Positions 26,895 to 35,320 of a DNA stretch of 64,000 nucleotides are shown one piece after another (within the stretch, counting starts at the first letter, position 1; every line of letters starts with the position of its first letter). A program made the translations under genes and the position numbers. This stretch comes from Desulfosporosinus nitroreducens (GTDB lineage Bacteria; Bacillota; Desulfitobacteriia; Desulfitobacteriales; Desulfitobacteriaceae): assembly GCF_023897015.1 (NCBI RefSeq), contig NZ_JAMHFY010000003.1, positions 62,001-126,000 of the forward strand, given 5' to 3'. The notes beneath the pieces were generated by a model. That model saw nothing but the letters and a program-made list of their open reading frames with translations. It had not been told where the DNA came from and searched no databases.

Positions 26895-28046
26895 ATGAGT
26901 TTGGATGTTCCAACCAATACGGCGGGGAAGGGCGGTAAGATTATTAGCGCTAAAAAACAATTCGGTTTATCCGTTAATCCGATCACGTATGCAATGGCAC
27001 ACTTAACAATAATTCTGGTAGTTAGTCTAGTGGTTTGGAATGTGTTTGCGGATCCAAAGCAAGGCATATGGAAACTCTACCCACAGCCCTTTGGTGCTGT
27101 CATGTTCTGGTTCATTTTAGAGGTCGTATTCCTGGCATTTAATGGTGAGCTATGGCTCTTTCATCGGCTAAAGCAACCCTTAGCAGGATTAGTTACATTT
27201 TTTACCGGCGCAGTTTTAGCTTTTCTAACAGTGGGAATACTCGTTTTCGGCATCGGAAGTTTTGAACCGGCTTTTAATCCAAGCGGAGCAGGTTGGACCG
27301 CAACCGGCATGATTGTCCTAGTGGGTTTTTACTTTTTCGGTATCTTACCAACAAATATGGGGCATTGGCCATGGGTGGATTTAGGGCTAAAGCAACCCTG
27401 GGTAGGGATTATAGAGTTCTTTGTAGGGTTTTTCTTGGCGTTTTTGGGTTATCTGGTATTAATTTATCCGAGCGTAGCTAGTTGGTCCCAGAGTGGAAAA
27501 GTAATTCTTCCCTTGGTCACAGCGGTCGGTTGGTTCTATTCAGTTATTGTCTCTTGGCTTACGACAGCTAATGCCTTAGATAACTGGCCGTGGAGCCGAT
27601 TGGGTTCCAGAGCCAAAACGGCTCTGGGATCACTCTTTGGCAACTTTGTCATCGGGACAGGAATATATTTCTTGTTTTTGGCTTTGCTTAGAAATTTTCT
27701 GATCCCCGTTGAGGCACAGAAATCTCTGGGAGTTGCGATTACAATGTGGCCAGCTCAATTAGGGGTGTGTATCTTGTTTTGGGTCTTAACCTGGGCGACA
27801 GTCTTTGACAATCAACCTTTAAATACAGTCTCAAAAAAGGTTGTAAGAGTAGTAATTACTTACGGTCTCGGGCTGATAACGTTTTGGGTTTATACCCGGT
27901 GGTTTGCGATTTCGGTACTGCATGAAGCTGAGATCAGCAAAGGATTCGGTGGAGATCCTTTAACGTGGATCGATTTAATGATTTTAGTCATGTTGACTTA
28001 TGCCGTATATTTTGGTTCTTATGGCTTAATCAAAAAGAACAAATAA
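26895..28046 (+). CDS. Multipass membrane protein of unknown function, candidate diol/acetoin permease
   Basis: Protein of 383 residues with about ten hydrophobic spans and no family I can name. It shows internal repetition: segments with W-P-W (GHWPWVDLGL, DNWPWSRLGS) each followed by a long hydrophobic helix pair of FFVGFFLAFLGY or SLFGNFVIGTGIY type, and a related WPAQLG and TVFDNQPLN stretch. Charges lie mainly in the loops. It is the first gene after the strong sigma-54 promoter at 26745 and precedes butanediol dehydrogenase by 48 bases, so uptake or export of acetoin or 2,3-butanediol is a reasonable inference. ATG 26895 follows GGGAGGTG closely. Confidence 0.8.
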   Translation: MSLDVPTNTAGKGGKIISAKKQFGLSVNPITYAMAHLTIILVVSLVVWNVFADPKQGIWKLYPQPFGAVMFWFILEVVFLAFNGELWLFHRLKQPLAGLVTFFTGAVLAFLTVGILVFGIGSFEPAFNPSGAGWTATGMIVLVGFYFFGILPTNMGHWPWVDLGLKQPWVGIIEFFVGFFLAFLGYLVLIYPSVASWSQSGKVILPLVTAVGWFYSVIVSWLTTANALDNWPWSRLGSRAKTALGSLFGNFVIGTGIYFLFLALLRNFLIPVEAQKSLGVAITMWPAQLGVCILFWVLTWATVFDNQPLNTVSKKVVRVVITYGLGLITFWVYTRWFAISVLHEAEISKGFGGDPLTWIDLMILVMLTYAVYFGSYGLIKKNK

Positions 28047-28094
28047 GGTTTGGAATTCCCAAAGTAACTATATATTTTTAAGGAGAGATGATCT

Positions 28095-29153
28095 ATGAAA
28101 GCAGCAGTCTGGTATGGAAGAAAAGATGTTCGCGTTGTGGATGTACCGGAGCCACCTACACCGGGTGAAGGGTGGGTAAAAGTAAAGGTTAAATGGTGTG
28201 GAATTTGTGGTTCCGATCTCCATGAATACTTAGCTGGGCCAATTTTTATTCCCGTTTCAGTGCCCGATGCGCTCACAGGCAGTAAAGCACCCATTATTCT
28301 TGGACATGAATTCTCCGGAGAAGTGGTAGAAATCGGACCAGGAGTAAAAAACGTTCAGGTTGGAGATCGGGTTGCCCCTGATGCTTGCCAAGTGTGTTGG
28401 GAATGTTATCATTGTAAACGCATGAATTACAGTATGTGCGAAAAATTAGCGTTTACTGGGTTGATGACAGATGGCGCCTTTGCAGAATATGTCAATGTAC
28501 CAGCCTATACGTTGTATAAAATTCCGGATGATATGTCCTACGAAGTAGCGGCTGTCATCGAGCCAATAGCAGTTGGGATTCATGCCGTCCGAAAGGCACC
28601 TGTCATCGAAGGAGATATAGTCGTTGTCCTAGGCGGGGGGACAATCGGGCTCGCGACATTACAAGCTGCTAAGGCTGCTGGAGCCAGTAAAGTTTATGTG
28701 ATTGAAATGGCTAAGGCTAGAAAAGAATATGCTTTAAATATGGGGGCAACGGCAGTCTTCGACCCGAGAGAAGTAGACGTTGTTGCCAAAATCAAGGAGC
28801 TTACCGACGGATTAGGAGCGGATATTTCTTTCGAATGTATTGGGAATGAGAAGACGGCACCACTGGCCATACAATTGGTGCGAAAAATGGGTAAAGTTGT
28901 CATGGTAGGTATCTTTGAACGTGAGAGTACGTTTAACTTTTTCGAGATTACGGCTAATGAAAAAGAGATTATAGGATCTTTGGCCTATAATGGAGAGTTC
29001 AGTACGGCGATTGCATTAATGAATGATGGCCGGATCCAGGGAGAACCCATGATTACAGGAAAAATTAAACTCGAGGATATTATTGAAAAGGGATTTGATG
29101 AGCTGGTAAACCATAAAGAAGAAAATATTAAAATTTTGGTTTCGCCGTTCTAA
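28095..29153 (+). CDS. bdhA: Zinc-containing 2,3-butanediol dehydrogenase
   Basis: Medium-chain alcohol dehydrogenase of 352 residues. Catalytic zinc ligands in WCGICGSDLHEY (Cys near 37) and GHEFSGEV (His-Glu near 71), structural zinc Cys in CQVCWECYHCKRMNYSMC, and the NAD motif VVLGGGTIGLATLQAA (about 177-192). It matches (R,R)-butanediol dehydrogenase (BdhA/YdjL), interconverting 2,3-butanediol and acetoin. ATG 28095 follows AAGGAGAGATGATCT. It shares the upstream sigma-54 promoter with the membrane protein and is ended by a strong terminator. Confidence 0.9.
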   Translation: MKAAVWYGRKDVRVVDVPEPPTPGEGWVKVKVKWCGICGSDLHEYLAGPIFIPVSVPDALTGSKAPIILGHEFSGEVVEIGPGVKNVQVGDRVAPDACQVCWECYHCKRMNYSMCEKLAFTGLMTDGAFAEYVNVPAYTLYKIPDDMSYEVAAVIEPIAVGIHAVRKAPVIEGDIVVVLGGGTIGLATLQAAKAAGASKVYVIEMAKARKEYALNMGATAVFDPREVDVVAKIKELTDGLGADISFECIGNEKTAPLAIQLVRKMGKVVMVGIFERESTFNFFEITANEKEIIGSLAYNGEFSTAIALMNDGRIQGEPMITGKIKLEDIIEKGFDELVNHKEENIKILVSPF

Positions 29154-29169
29154 AGTTTTTAACTCGTTA

Positions 29170-29212
29170 AAAAAACGCCTAGGAGTATTTTACTTTCGAC
29201 CTAGGCGTTTTA
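29170..29212 (+). terminator. Terminator after bdhA
   Basis: Perfect 12-bp stem AAAACGCCTAGG (29172-29183) / CCTAGGCGTTTT (29200-29211). Confidence 0.85.
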
Positions 29213-29336
29213 AAATCCGATTTAAACAAGGCTATATGAATATGCTGTTGAATCCGTCAAGGAAGATGACCTTATTTTCGTCCAACGTTGTTCATTCAAG
29301 GTTCCGGAAAACTGCAAGGAATTGGGTAGGTAATAT

Positions 29337-29918
29337 ATGATGAAACTGAAGGGTAAATTAGACATTGAAACATTAGGAAAGAACTGGCTAATTGAAGTAG
29401 AAGCCCATCCAGAAGAAATGAATTCGATATTCTTTGTAGGGAAGAGTGTAAATCCCAGAGACATTAGGGTAACTAAAAATTTTAACGCATTGCCTTTGTT
29501 GCTTCCTTACTGCGCAAAAAGTCCAACTTGTAAGTTTCGATATACGGAAGGGTGTGAACGTTGTGGACGTTGCGATATGGGGGAAGCTTATCAATTAGCA
29601 GAGGAGTTTGGGATGGAGCCGGTTACGATACAGAACTATGAAATGCTTGAGCAGGTTTTACAGAGTTTGAAGGAACAAGGGTGCAGTGCTTTTATTGGAA
29701 CGTGTTGTCAGACCTTTTTAACTAAACACCGGCACGATTTTGAACGTATTGGCTTACAAGGTGTACTCATTGACATTGATAATTCGACCTGTTATCATCT
29801 GGGCAAAAATAGGGAAGCCCATCAGGGGACTTTTCAAAACCAGACTCGATTAAAACTTGATCTCCTTCGCAAAGTGTTAGATAAAGTAATAGTTTCAGAT
29901 GAAGTTGGTAGAAAATAA
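29337..29918 (+). CDS. DUF116 family protein, Cys-rich
   Basis: Protein of 193 residues that matches DUF116 in its core: a Cys cluster PYCAKSPTCKFR and GCERCGRCDMG (residues about 60-83), then LAEEFGMEPVTIQN and a third Cys stretch FIGTCCQTF. The Cys spacing suggests an Fe-S or zinc site, but the biochemical function of DUF116 is unknown. DUF116 genes often sit near lipoate and radical SAM genes, consistent with this locus. Either ATG 29337 or 29340 could be the start, with TAGGTAAT upstream. It ends before a terminator and the acoA control region. Confidence 0.75.
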   Translation: MMKLKGKLDIETLGKNWLIEVEAHPEEMNSIFFVGKSVNPRDIRVTKNFNALPLLLPYCAKSPTCKFRYTEGCERCGRCDMGEAYQLAEEFGMEPVTIQNYEMLEQVLQSLKEQGCSAFIGTCCQTFLTKHRHDFERIGLQGVLIDIDNSTCYHLGKNREAHQGTFQNQTRLKLDLLRKVLDKVIVSDEVGRK

Positions 29919-29967
29919 TTGGGATAAACGATAAAAAATTTATAGTTTTAAGTAAGGGGCATAAATG

Positions 29968-30018
29968 AAAAGTTGCTTAGGAAACGAATTGACTTTGTTT
30001 CCTAAGCAACTTTTTTTA
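29968..30018 (+). terminator. Terminator after the DUF116 gene
   Basis: AAAAGTTGCTTAGGAAAC / GTTTCCTAAGCAACTTTT stem with a GAATTGACTTT loop and a following T run. Confidence 0.92.
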
Positions 30019-30170
30019 TACTAGTCAGAAAGTAAAAATTTTTGTTCAGCTTGAATTTTAAAACACCTTCAATGAAGTAAATACAACTCGTGTTGCAGGG
30101 TATTTCGGCAATATTATAGCTAAGTTTTTTCGTGTTAAGCTAACTTAAATTTCGCAATAAACTGACAAAT

Positions 30171-30194
30171 TGTTCGAAAACCGAACAGTGTTCG
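30171..30194. promoter_or_regulatory. AcoR-type activator site (UAS) upstream of acoA
   Basis: TGTTCG-AAAAC-CGAACA (30171-30187) followed by an additional GTGTTCG half-site (30188-30194). It lies about 140 bases upstream of the sigma-54 promoter at 30324, a normal enhancer distance. The core matches the palindrome at 20138-20162. Confidence 0.75.
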
Positions 30195-30323
30195 TTATTA
30201 GAACCGGTCGTTCGTAGCAACTTCTGTTGCATAGAGAGAATTAATAGTTCTAAACAATATTAGCTAACCCTTGCTAGCAAGGAGCTGTCAGTTATTAATG
30301 CTAATTTCTGAAAATTTTTAAGT

Positions 30324-30341
30324 TTGGCATACATTTTGCAT
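30324..30341 (+). promoter_or_regulatory. Sigma-54 promoter of the aco operon
   Basis: TTTGGCATACATTTTGCA, with GG (30326-30327) and GC (30338-30339) separated by 10 bases. The acoA start is about 250 bases downstream; the leader between them is AT-rich and no aptamer was recognised in it. Confidence 0.88.
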
Positions 30342-30593
30342 ATTTAATGATATTGTGGAGATTTTGCAATATCTGAATGAAATAGGCGTATAAGTTAATT
30401 TTTCGTCTTTTATCCTTAATTGGTTATTTATGTAGGAAATGTAAAATCGAATCACATTTAGCAGCAAAGACATGGTGGTTAGCAAAGGGGGGATAGAAGT
30501 AGAGGGGACAATCTATAGCGACTTGGACTTCTATGTTAATTGAACTAGGTTAGATATAAGCAAAAAACTTATTCGGATGAGGAGTGATTTTTA

Positions 30594-31556
30594 GTGGCGC
30601 TTAGTAAAGAACAAATGCTTGATTTATATCGTCAAATGCGTATGATCCGTGAATTTGAAGAGACCGTGGCCAAATTTTTTTCACAAGGTCAAATTCCTGG
30701 TTTTGTTCACCTGTACATTGGTGAAGAGGCTGTGGCTACCGGAGTCTGTGCGAACTTAGAAAAACAGGACTATATCGCCAGTACTCATCGGGGGCATGGG
30801 CATGGGATTGCCCGTGGAGCATCGCTTAACAAAATGATGGCTGAGATTTTCGGTAGGGCCGACGGAGAATGTAAAGGAAAAGGCGGTTCCATGCATATTG
30901 CCGATGTAGAACTAGGTTTTCTTGGCGCGAATGGAATTGTGGGTGCAGGTTTACCTTTAGCAACCGGGGCAGGTTTTGCCGCTAAATATATGAAGACTAA
31001 TGGAGTTGCGATCTGCTTTTTTGGGGACGCATCATCGAACCGCGGTACATTCCATGAGTCATTGAACATGGCGAGTATTCAAAAATTGCCGGTAGTTTTC
31101 GTCAACGAGAATAATATGTACGGAATTTCGATGAGTCAGGAAAGGCATCAAAACATTACGGACATTGCAGACCGTGCAGGGTCCTACGGAATGCCTGGTA
31201 TGGTCGTTGACGGCAATGACGTTATGGCTGTCTACGAGGCAGCAGAAGAAGCTGTGAAACGTGCTCGTGCTGGCGGAGGACCCGTCTTAATTGAATGTAA
31301 AACTTATCGGCATCACGGCCATTTTGAAGGGGATCCCTGCGTATATCGGTGTGATGAAGAAGTGAACACCTGGAAAGCGAAAGATCCTTTGCCGCGGTTC
31401 GTGAACCGTTTGCAAGAAATGAAAATGGCTACAGAGGCAGAAATTAATCAAATCGATATTGAAGTTAAAAAGATAATTGCTGATGCGGTTGAGTTTGCTC
31501 AGAATAGTCCTGTACCATCTCTTGATGAACTCACGAGCGATGTTTACTGCGACTAA
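30594..31556 (+). CDS. acoA: Acetoin dehydrogenase E1 alpha subunit
   Basis: TPP-dependent E1 alpha of the acetoin dehydrogenase complex, 320 residues. The N-terminus MALSKEQMLDLYRQMRMIREF, quoted here to position 20 only, is the family start, followed by YIASTHRGHGHGIARGA, and the TPP/Mg motif is GDASSNRGTFHESLNMAS with ENN at about 145-175. GTG 30594 is preceded by GAGGAGTG. Together with AcoB it cleaves acetoin to acetaldehyde and an acetyl unit loaded onto lipoyl E2. First gene of the sigma-54-driven operon. Confidence 0.93.
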   Translation: MALSKEQMLDLYRQMRMIREFEETVAKFFSQGQIPGFVHLYIGEEAVATGVCANLEKQDYIASTHRGHGHGIARGASLNKMMAEIFGRADGECKGKGGSMHIADVELGFLGANGIVGAGLPLATGAGFAAKYMKTNGVAICFFGDASSNRGTFHESLNMASIQKLPVVFVNENNMYGISMSQERHQNITDIADRAGSYGMPGMVVDGNDVMAVYEAAEEAVKRARAGGGPVLIECKTYRHHGHFEGDPCVYRCDEEVNTWKAKDPLPRFVNRLQEMKMATEAEINQIDIEVKKIIADAVEFAQNSPVPSLDELTSDVYCD

Positions 31557-31580
31557 GGAATTTGAAGGGGTGAGATTATT

Positions 31581-32552
31581 ATGGCAGAAAAGACGTATTC
31601 CCAAGCGATTAATGAGGCCCTCGAAGAAGAAATGCGTAGGGATGAGAAAGTTTATATATTAGGAGAAGATGTTGGAGCCTTCGGTGGGTGTTTTGGAGTA
31701 ACAACAGGGCTTCTTGAAAAATTCGGTGCTGAAAGAGTGTTGGATGCTCCGATCTCTGAGACTGCGATCATGGGTTCAGCTGTAGGGGCTGCAGTCGCTG
31801 GTTTACGCCCAGTTCCAGAAATTATGTTTGTAGACTTCGTAGGTGTCTGTCTAGATGAGTTGCTTAACCAAGCGGCAAAGATGCACTATATGTTTGGTGG
31901 AAAGGCAAAGGTACCGCTGACGTTAAGGATGGCCGGCGGGGCCGGAGTGGGTGCAGCGGCCCAACACTCACAAAGCCTGGAAGCATTTATGTGCCATATT
32001 CCAGGGATTAAAGTAGTTATGCCTGCGACTGCAGCAGATGCCAAAGGTTTGTTGAAATCGGCCATCCGTGATGATAATCCGGTCGTATTCTTAGAGCATA
32101 AAGCCCTTTATGGGGCAAGTGGGGAAGTCCCGGAAGGGGAGTATACTATTCCACTTGGCAAGGCGGATATCAAACGGGAAGGAAAAGATGTCACGATCTT
32201 AGCCTATTCTATGATGCTTCATAAAGCGTTAGCGGCTGCGGAAACCTTAGCTCTAGAGGGAATCGAAGCAGAAGTGATAGATCCTCGTACGCTTGTGCCG
32301 TTTGATAAGGAAACGTTGTATAAATCAATAGAAAAAACCGGACGACTGGTTATCGTGCATGAAGCTGTCAAACAGGGAGGATTTGGAGGGGAAATCGCAG
32401 CAATGGTTGCTGAAGAATGTTTTGATTCTCTCGATGCATCAATTAAAAGGGTAGCGGCACCCTTTACCCCTATTCCTTTTGCATCGAACCTGGAAGCGGC
32501 CTATATACCGGATGAGGCTAAAATTATAGAAGCGGTGAAATCCTTTTTCTAG
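31581..32552 (+). CDS. acoB: Acetoin dehydrogenase E1 beta subunit
   Basis: Transketolase-like E1 beta, 323 residues: YSQAINEALEEEMRRDEKV start, GEDVGAFGGCFGVTTGL, DAPISETAIMGSAVGAA, and the C-terminal domain with EAVKQGGFGGEIAA. Length and block order are standard for AcoB/PdhB. ATG 31581 follows AAGGGGTGAG. It completes the TPP active site with AcoA, which starts 24 bases upstream of it. Confidence 0.94.
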   Translation: MAEKTYSQAINEALEEEMRRDEKVYILGEDVGAFGGCFGVTTGLLEKFGAERVLDAPISETAIMGSAVGAAVAGLRPVPEIMFVDFVGVCLDELLNQAAKMHYMFGGKAKVPLTLRMAGGAGVGAAAQHSQSLEAFMCHIPGIKVVMPATAADAKGLLKSAIRDDNPVVFLEHKALYGASGEVPEGEYTIPLGKADIKREGKDVTILAYSMMLHKALAAAETLALEGIEAEVIDPRTLVPFDKETLYKSIEKTGRLVIVHEAVKQGGFGGEIAAMVAEECFDSLDASIKRVAAPFTPIPFASNLEAAYIPDEAKIIEAVKSFF

Positions 32553-32632
32553 CACCAGTGTACTAAAATCATTCTCCGAGAAGGGCGGCCGATCTTCGGT
32601 TGCCCTTAGCTCTTGGGTAGGAGGAGAAGACT

Positions 32633-33658
32633 ATGATTGCAGGAATTATTGCCAATCCCGCTTCAGGAAAAGATATCCGCCGTTTGGTGGCTCACGCCAC
32701 GGTCTTTGATAATCAGGAGAAAGTGAATTTGATCCGGAGAATCTTGCTCGGGCTTCAAGCGGCAGGGGTTCAAAGGGTCTGGTTTATGCCAGATTATTTT
32801 GGCTTCTACGAGCGGGCTTTAGATGTTTTCAGCGGTGAGAATCAATTAACCATGGAGACAAAGCTCTTACCCATGCAGTGGAAGGCGAATCAAGAGGATT
32901 CGCAGTTGGCAGCAGCCAAAATGGTAGAAATGGGTGTTAGTTGCTTGGTAACCCTAGGTGGTGACGGAACGAACCGAGTTGTATCTAAAGGAGCCGGGGA
33001 GGTTCCTATTATGCCTGTTTCTACAGGAACTAATAATGTTTTCTCAGTTATGGTGGAAGGAACCATAGCGGGATTGGCAGCTGGTTTAGTTGCGACAGGT
33101 GCGGTAGAACAAGAGTATTCTCTTATTCAGACCAAAAAGCTGATTATCTATATGAACGGTAAAGCGGTGGATATAGCCTTAATAGATGCTGTTGTGCTAG
33201 CTGAGCAGTTCGTCGGTTCCCGGGCCATTTGGGACATTGGTAAGATCCGGCAGATTGTGGCTACGTGCGGCGAGTCCTTTCATATTGGTATCGCGGCAAT
33301 TGTCGGTGCCCTGCATCCCATCAATAAGAGAGAAGCCAAGGGGATCAACTTAATAGTCTCAGAAAGTGGCGAGCAAACGCGGGATTCTACTCAAGGCTCC
33401 TCAATCCAGGTAAAAGCAGCAGTAGGACCTGGTCTGATTCGATCGGTTCCTGTCCGCTCATACGAGTTAATAAGCCCCGGTCAGAAAGTAGTTGTACGTC
33501 ATGTCCCTTGTGTTATAGCGGTTGATGGAGAAAGGGAGATTTTTGTCGGTCCAGAAGACTGTGCCGAAGTAGAACTAGTGCAGACAGGGCCGTTTGTGGT
33601 CGATGTCAAAAGCACCTTAAACCGTGCTGCGAAAAAAGGTTTATTCATAAATCGTTAA
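32633..33658 (+). CDS. acoX: AcoX-like ATP-NAD kinase family protein
   Basis: Protein of 341 residues with the NAD kinase/diacylglycerol kinase-like signature CLVTLGGDGTNRVVSKG (about residues 100-118) and an N-terminal IANPASGKDIR. AcoX genes recur in acetoin operons of Gram-negatives and some Firmicutes, but the role of AcoX in the complex is not established. ATG 32633 follows GGAGGAGA. It lies between the E1 and E2 genes in the same orientation. Confidence 0.88.
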   Translation: MIAGIIANPASGKDIRRLVAHATVFDNQEKVNLIRRILLGLQAAGVQRVWFMPDYFGFYERALDVFSGENQLTMETKLLPMQWKANQEDSQLAAAKMVEMGVSCLVTLGGDGTNRVVSKGAGEVPIMPVSTGTNNVFSVMVEGTIAGLAAGLVATGAVEQEYSLIQTKKLIIYMNGKAVDIALIDAVVLAEQFVGSRAIWDIGKIRQIVATCGESFHIGIAAIVGALHPINKREAKGINLIVSESGEQTRDSTQGSSIQVKAAVGPGLIRSVPVRSYELISPGQKVVVRHVPCVIAVDGEREIFVGPEDCAEVELVQTGPFVVDVKSTLNRAAKKGLFINR

Positions 33659-33709
33659 ATCTGCTAAAAAGCAGAGCAAACAAGTTTGAAATTAGGAGGT
33701 AAAAGAAAA

Positions 33710-35302
33710 ATGGCACAAATTATGCTTATGCCCAAATTAGGTTTAACAATGAAAAAAGGAAAAATAGTAAGCTGGCTAAAAAACGAAGGGGAGGCGGTTG
33801 CCCTAGGAGAAGCTCTCTTAGAGGTGATGACGGAAAAAGTAAATATTAAAGTTGAATCACCTTATAATGGAGTACTTTATAAGATTATCGGTGCTCCAGG
33901 CTCGAACTATCCGATCTCAGTTCCGCTTGCTGTTTTGGCGGAAGAAGGGGATGGTGCCGCTGCATTAGAAGCCGCTCTCGATGAGGCGAAAAGTGTTTTA
34001 CAGGCGGCACTAGCAGGTGGGAGTGACGACGCAGAGAAGAAGAAAGAAGCAAAACCTGTTAAGCCGTTTGGGGTTTTTGCTGGTACTGGTAAGGTATCCC
34101 CTCGTGCGGCTAAACTCGCCGATAAAGAAGGCGTTGCGCTTGGATTAATTAATGGCAGTGGTCCAAATGGCAAGGTTGTTGAAGAAGATGTTTTAAATTA
34201 CATCGCTCAGGTCAAGGGAGAGACAACTTCCGAACTGCGTCCCATTGATCCTCAGAGCATGCGGGGCGTCATAGCGGATCGAATGATTAAGAGTCGGAGA
34301 GAGGCTGCCCATGTCACCCTCATGAAAGAAGTGGATATGACCTCATTGAAAGATGTTCGGGAGCAATTAAATGCGTTGGGTGCTGACAAACGAGTAAAAT
34401 TCTCCTTTACAGATTTCCTTGTTAAGTTTACGGGACAGGCTTTAGCGGAATTCCCGCTTGTGAACTCGCGGAGCACTGATAAGGAAATTGAATTAGCCAA
34501 ATCGATCAATGTTGGGGTAGCTGTCGCCTTGGAAGAGGGGCTCGTCGTTCCCAATGTGAAAAATGTTCCGATTCTTACGCTTGAACAAATTTCGGCTAAA
34601 ATTAAAGACTTGGCAGCGCGAGCTCGCAATTCTGAACTTGACCCGTCAGAGATAGAACAAGGGACGTTTACGATTACTAATTTGGGGGCTTACGGAGTGG
34701 AGGGCTTTACACCCATTATTAATCGGCCGGAAACCGCCATTCTCGGTGTTGGAACGATAAGACAGAAACCAATCATGGTTGATAGTCGCTTAGAAAATCG
34801 TTCTTTTATGACGCTCAGCCTTTCTCTGGATCATCGGATCATCGACGGTTCACTCGCTGCAGACTTTTTAGGCCGTCTTATAGAGATGTTGGAAAATCCC
34901 TATCCTTGGTTCCAGTTACAGCCACAAGGCAATGACGATCTTCTCATCAAGACCGGAGGCATAGAAACACCTCACGATCTATTGGAGGCGTTTTCCGGTG
35001 GGTTGGCAGAGCTGAAAGAAGATGCCCCAGAATTGGCAATTGGTTTTGAAAGCCTCATGGCACCGGTTTTTTGCGAAGGTGAATTGGGGATCATGGAAAA
35101 AGAATTAATGGCGGTGGCCGTCGCCATTTATGGCAAATGTGAGTACTGTATTGCTGCTCATGTTTATAATGCCATGAATGCTGGAGCATCTGGTGATCAA
35201 GTAATGGAGGCTGCTGGAGTCGCTGTTGCTTTTGGAGGCGGTCCAGCAATGGCTTATACCGTAACAAAAGTTCGTGAATGCGTCAAAGCTTTTGGCGGTT
35301 AA
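33710..35302 (+). CDS. acoC: Acetoin dehydrogenase E2 fused to an AhpD-like CxxC domain
   Basis: Protein of about 530 residues, longer than typical E2. Parts in order: lipoyl domain (1-78, lipoyl lysine K43 in VMTEKVNIKVESP), Ala/Lys linker, E1-binding domain (about 127-164, KVSPRAAKLADKEGV), acyltransferase domain (about 185-400 with catalytic DHRIIDG at 374-380), and an extra C-terminal domain (about 415-530). The extra domain carries E465-x11-C477-x2-C480-x3-H484 (KCEYCIAAH), the AhpD active-site pattern. In mycobacteria AhpD is a separate protein that takes electrons from the lipoyl arm of an E2. The start ATG 33710 is 10 bases after AGGAGG; an upstream frame from 33686 has none. No E3 gene follows. 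Confidence 0.93.
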   Translation: MAQIMLMPKLGLTMKKGKIVSWLKNEGEAVALGEALLEVMTEKVNIKVESPYNGVLYKIIGAPGSNYPISVPLAVLAEEGDGAAALEAALDEAKSVLQAALAGGSDDAEKKKEAKPVKPFGVFAGTGKVSPRAAKLADKEGVALGLINGSGPNGKVVEEDVLNYIAQVKGETTSELRPIDPQSMRGVIADRMIKSRREAAHVTLMKEVDMTSLKDVREQLNALGADKRVKFSFTDFLVKFTGQALAEFPLVNSRSTDKEIELAKSINVGVAVALEEGLVVPNVKNVPILTLEQISAKIKDLAARARNSELDPSEIEQGTFTITNLGAYGVEGFTPIINRPETAILGVGTIRQKPIMVDSRLENRSFMTLSLSLDHRIIDGSLAADFLGRLIEMLENPYPWFQLQPQGNDDLLIKTGGIETPHDLLEAFSGGLAELKEDAPELAIGFESLMAPVFCEGELGIMEKELMAVAVAIYGKCEYCIAAHVYNAMNAGASGDQVMEAAGVAVAFGGGPAMAYTVTKVRECVKAFGG

Positions 35303-35320
35303 AGAAAGCGGGGATAACCG

